Below are positions 62,597-64,000 of a DNA stretch of 64,000 bases, in pieces. The stretch lies in the NCBI RefSeq assembly GCF_030412915.1, contig NZ_JAUHJR010000002.1:496001-560000 (forward strand). The letters run 5' to 3'. Below the pieces are notes generated by a model, which searched no databases, had not been told where the DNA came from, and worked only from the letters and a program-made list of their open reading frames with translations. Numbering within the stretch: the stretch's first letter is position 1; every line of letters starts with the position of its first letter. The DNA is from Nocardioides abyssi. Lineage in GTDB: Bacteria > Actinomycetota > Actinomycetes > Propionibacteriales > Nocardioidaceae. The translations under genes were made by a program, and so were the position numbers.

Positions 62597-63987
62597 TGGT
62601 CGGACCGGCGGCGGTCCGGCTCGGCACGCCCACTGGCCGCGCGGTCATCGCGGCCGCGACGCTCGGGTCGGGGATGACCCTGCTCGACGGGACGGTCGTC
62701 AACGTCGCGCTGGTCCGGATCGGCGCGGACCTCGACGCCTCGCTCGCCCAGCTGCAGTGGGTCACCAACGGCTACCTGCTGTCCCTGGCCAGCCTGATCC
62801 TGCTCGGGGGGTCGCTGGGCGACCGGTTCGGCAGGCGCCGGGTCTTCGTGGTCGGCACGGTCTGGTTCGCGCTCGCGTCGCTGGCCTGCGGGCTGGCGCC
62901 GACCGCTGAGACGCTCATCGCCGCCCGCGTGCTCCAGGGCGTCGGCGGCGCGTTGCTCACCCCCGGCTCGCTGGCGATGATCCAGGGCGCGTTCGTCGCC
63001 GAGGACCGGCCCCGGGCGATCGGCGCGTGGTCGGGCCTGGGCGGGATCGCTACCGCAGTCGGCCCGTTCGTCGGTGGGGTGCTCATCGACCACGCGAGCT
63101 GGCGCTGGATCTTCCTGGTCAACCTCCCGCTCGCGGCGGTGACGGTGGCCGTCGCGCTCCGGGCGGTCCCCGAGACCCGCGACCCGCGCGAGGCCGGCCG
63201 CCTCGACCTCGCCGGCGCCACCCTGGCGACCCTCGGCCTGGCCGGCACGACCTACGCGCTCATCCAGTGGGGCGACGCCCTCGCCCTCCCCTCGGCGGTC
63301 GTGGCCGTCCTCGCGCTCGTCGCCTTCGTGGTCGTCGAGCGGCGCCGCGCCGACCCGATGCTCGACCCGGGCCTGTTCACCGACCGCACGTTCAGCGCCG
63401 CCAACGCGATGACGCTGCTCGTCTACGCCGCTCTCGGCGCGGTGATGTTCTTCCTCGTCCTCCAGCTGCAGACCGTCGGTGGGTACGCCGCGCTGGCCGC
63501 CGGCACCGCGACCCTCCCCGTCACCGTCTGCATGCTGCTGCTCGCCGCCCGCGGCGGCGCGCTCGGCGCGCGGATCGGGCCGCGGGTGCCGATGAGCGTC
63601 GGGCCGGTCGTGATGGCCGGCGGCGTGCTGCTGCTCCTCGCGGTCGGCCAGGACGTCGTCTACGTGCGCGACGTGCTCCCGGGGCTGACCGTCTTCGGCC
63701 TCGGCCTCGCGCTGATGGTCGCCCCGCTGACCGCGACCGTGCTGGCGGCCGCCCCCGACGAGCAGGCCGGCCTCGCGAGCGGGGTCAACAACGCCGTCGC
63801 CCGGGCCGGGTCGCTCCTCGCGGTCGCGGCGCTGCCGGTGGCGGTCGGGCTCGGCGGCGACCAGTACGCCGACCCGCTGGCCCTCGACGCGGCGTACCGC
63901 TCCGCGATGGTGGCCTGCGCCGCCCTGCTCGTGCTGGGCGGCGCGGTCTCGTGGTTCGCCGTGCGCCCCGACGTGCTCGAGCAGTGA
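62596..63987 (+). CDS. MFS drug:H+ antiporter, DHA2 family (14 helices)
   Basis: 463 residues. Motifs include DGTVVNVALVRIGADLDAS (DHA2 start), LGDRFGRRRVFVVG (motif A) and GWR-like ASWRWIFLVNLPLA. It is predicted to export hydrophobic compounds. It overlaps the TetR stop, so may be controlled by the same regulator. Full length, ending 14 bp before the window end. Confidence 0.92.
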   Translation: MVGPAAVRLGTPTGRAVIAAATLGSGMTLLDGTVVNVALVRIGADLDASLAQLQWVTNGYLLSLASLILLGGSLGDRFGRRRVFVVGTVWFALASLACGLAPTAETLIAARVLQGVGGALLTPGSLAMIQGAFVAEDRPRAIGAWSGLGGIATAVGPFVGGVLIDHASWRWIFLVNLPLAAVTVAVALRAVPETRDPREAGRLDLAGATLATLGLAGTTYALIQWGDALALPSAVVAVLALVAFVVVERRRADPMLDPGLFTDRTFSAANAMTLLVYAALGAVMFFLVLQLQTVGGYAALAAGTATLPVTVCMLLLAARGGALGARIGPRVPMSVGPVVMAGGVLLLLAVGQDVVYVRDVLPGLTVFGLGLALMVAPLTATVLAAAPDEQAGLASGVNNAVARAGSLLAVAALPVAVGLGGDQYADPLALDAAYRSAMVACAALLVLGGAVSWFAVRPDVLEQ

Positions 63988-64000
63988 CGCCCGGGACCGT

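Overview
The window is high-GC actinobacterial chromosome, most likely Nocardioides or a close relative. The evidence is the order pknA-pbpA-rodA-pstP-fhaB-fhaA followed by a tRNA-Leu(CAG), heavy G/C at third codon positions, frequent GTG starts, and a rubredoxin-fused AlkB of the kind known from Nocardioides, Dietzia and relatives. No database search was run; identifications rest on motifs and family knowledge.

Layout. (1) 1-5908: minus-strand operon for cell-wall growth and Ser/Thr phosphosignalling (fhaA, fhaB, pstP, rodA, pbpA, pknA; pknA is cut by the window start). (2) 6100-6183: tRNA-Leu(CAG), whose 3' end is an integration target. The core that starts GTTCAACTCCCCCC and ends CGCGCACGT occurs three times: in the tRNA (6162-6186), at 29857-29880 and at 39655-39679. 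The 33.5 kb between the outer copies is therefore read as two elements integrated in tandem. (3) Element 1 (about 6.2-29.9 kb) has a tyrosine recombinase, a pile-up of IS3 and ISL3 insertion sequences and gene fragments, a P450, an MMPL transporter, several TetR regulators, a thioesterase, and a CYP153 alkane-hydroxylase operon (AraC, ferredoxin, CYP153, ferredoxin reductase, acyltransferase, AlkX-like TetR). Two near-identical BtrH_N/DUF4872 genes flank the CYP153 segment as direct repeats. (4) Element 2 (about 29.9-39.7 kb) has no recombinase. It carries a complete four-gene QatABCD anti-phage operon and, beside it, a compact cassette I cannot match to a described system: a DUF6338 membrane protein, three tandem Pro/Lys-rich micro-proteins sharing a G-x-GGGSK tail, a small protein with a possible RNase H-like fold, and a Ser/Thr kinase. 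This cassette is the best candidate for an undescribed system. (5) 39.7-64 kb: core chromosome with an aldo/keto reductase, a DUF309 protein, a membrane/DUF4185 fusion, LapA, a ROK-controlled Entner-Doudoroff operon (zwf-edd-eda), glutathione peroxidase, a SRPBCC protein, an MMPL/TetR pair, malic enzyme, polyphosphate glucokinase, an ABC-2 transporter, and an alkane module (AlkB-rubredoxin, ferredoxin, TetR, MFS exporter).

How it fits together. The core already encodes an AlkB alkane hydroxylase, and the island adds a CYP153 system plus lipid-handling genes, so the strain probably has two medium/long-chain alkane oxidation routes. The second element looks like a defence cargo that depends on its neighbour's integrase for movement. 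Several TetR genes have clear palindromes at their own promoters, and one palindrome type is shared with the distant P450 promoter, which suggests a small island regulon.
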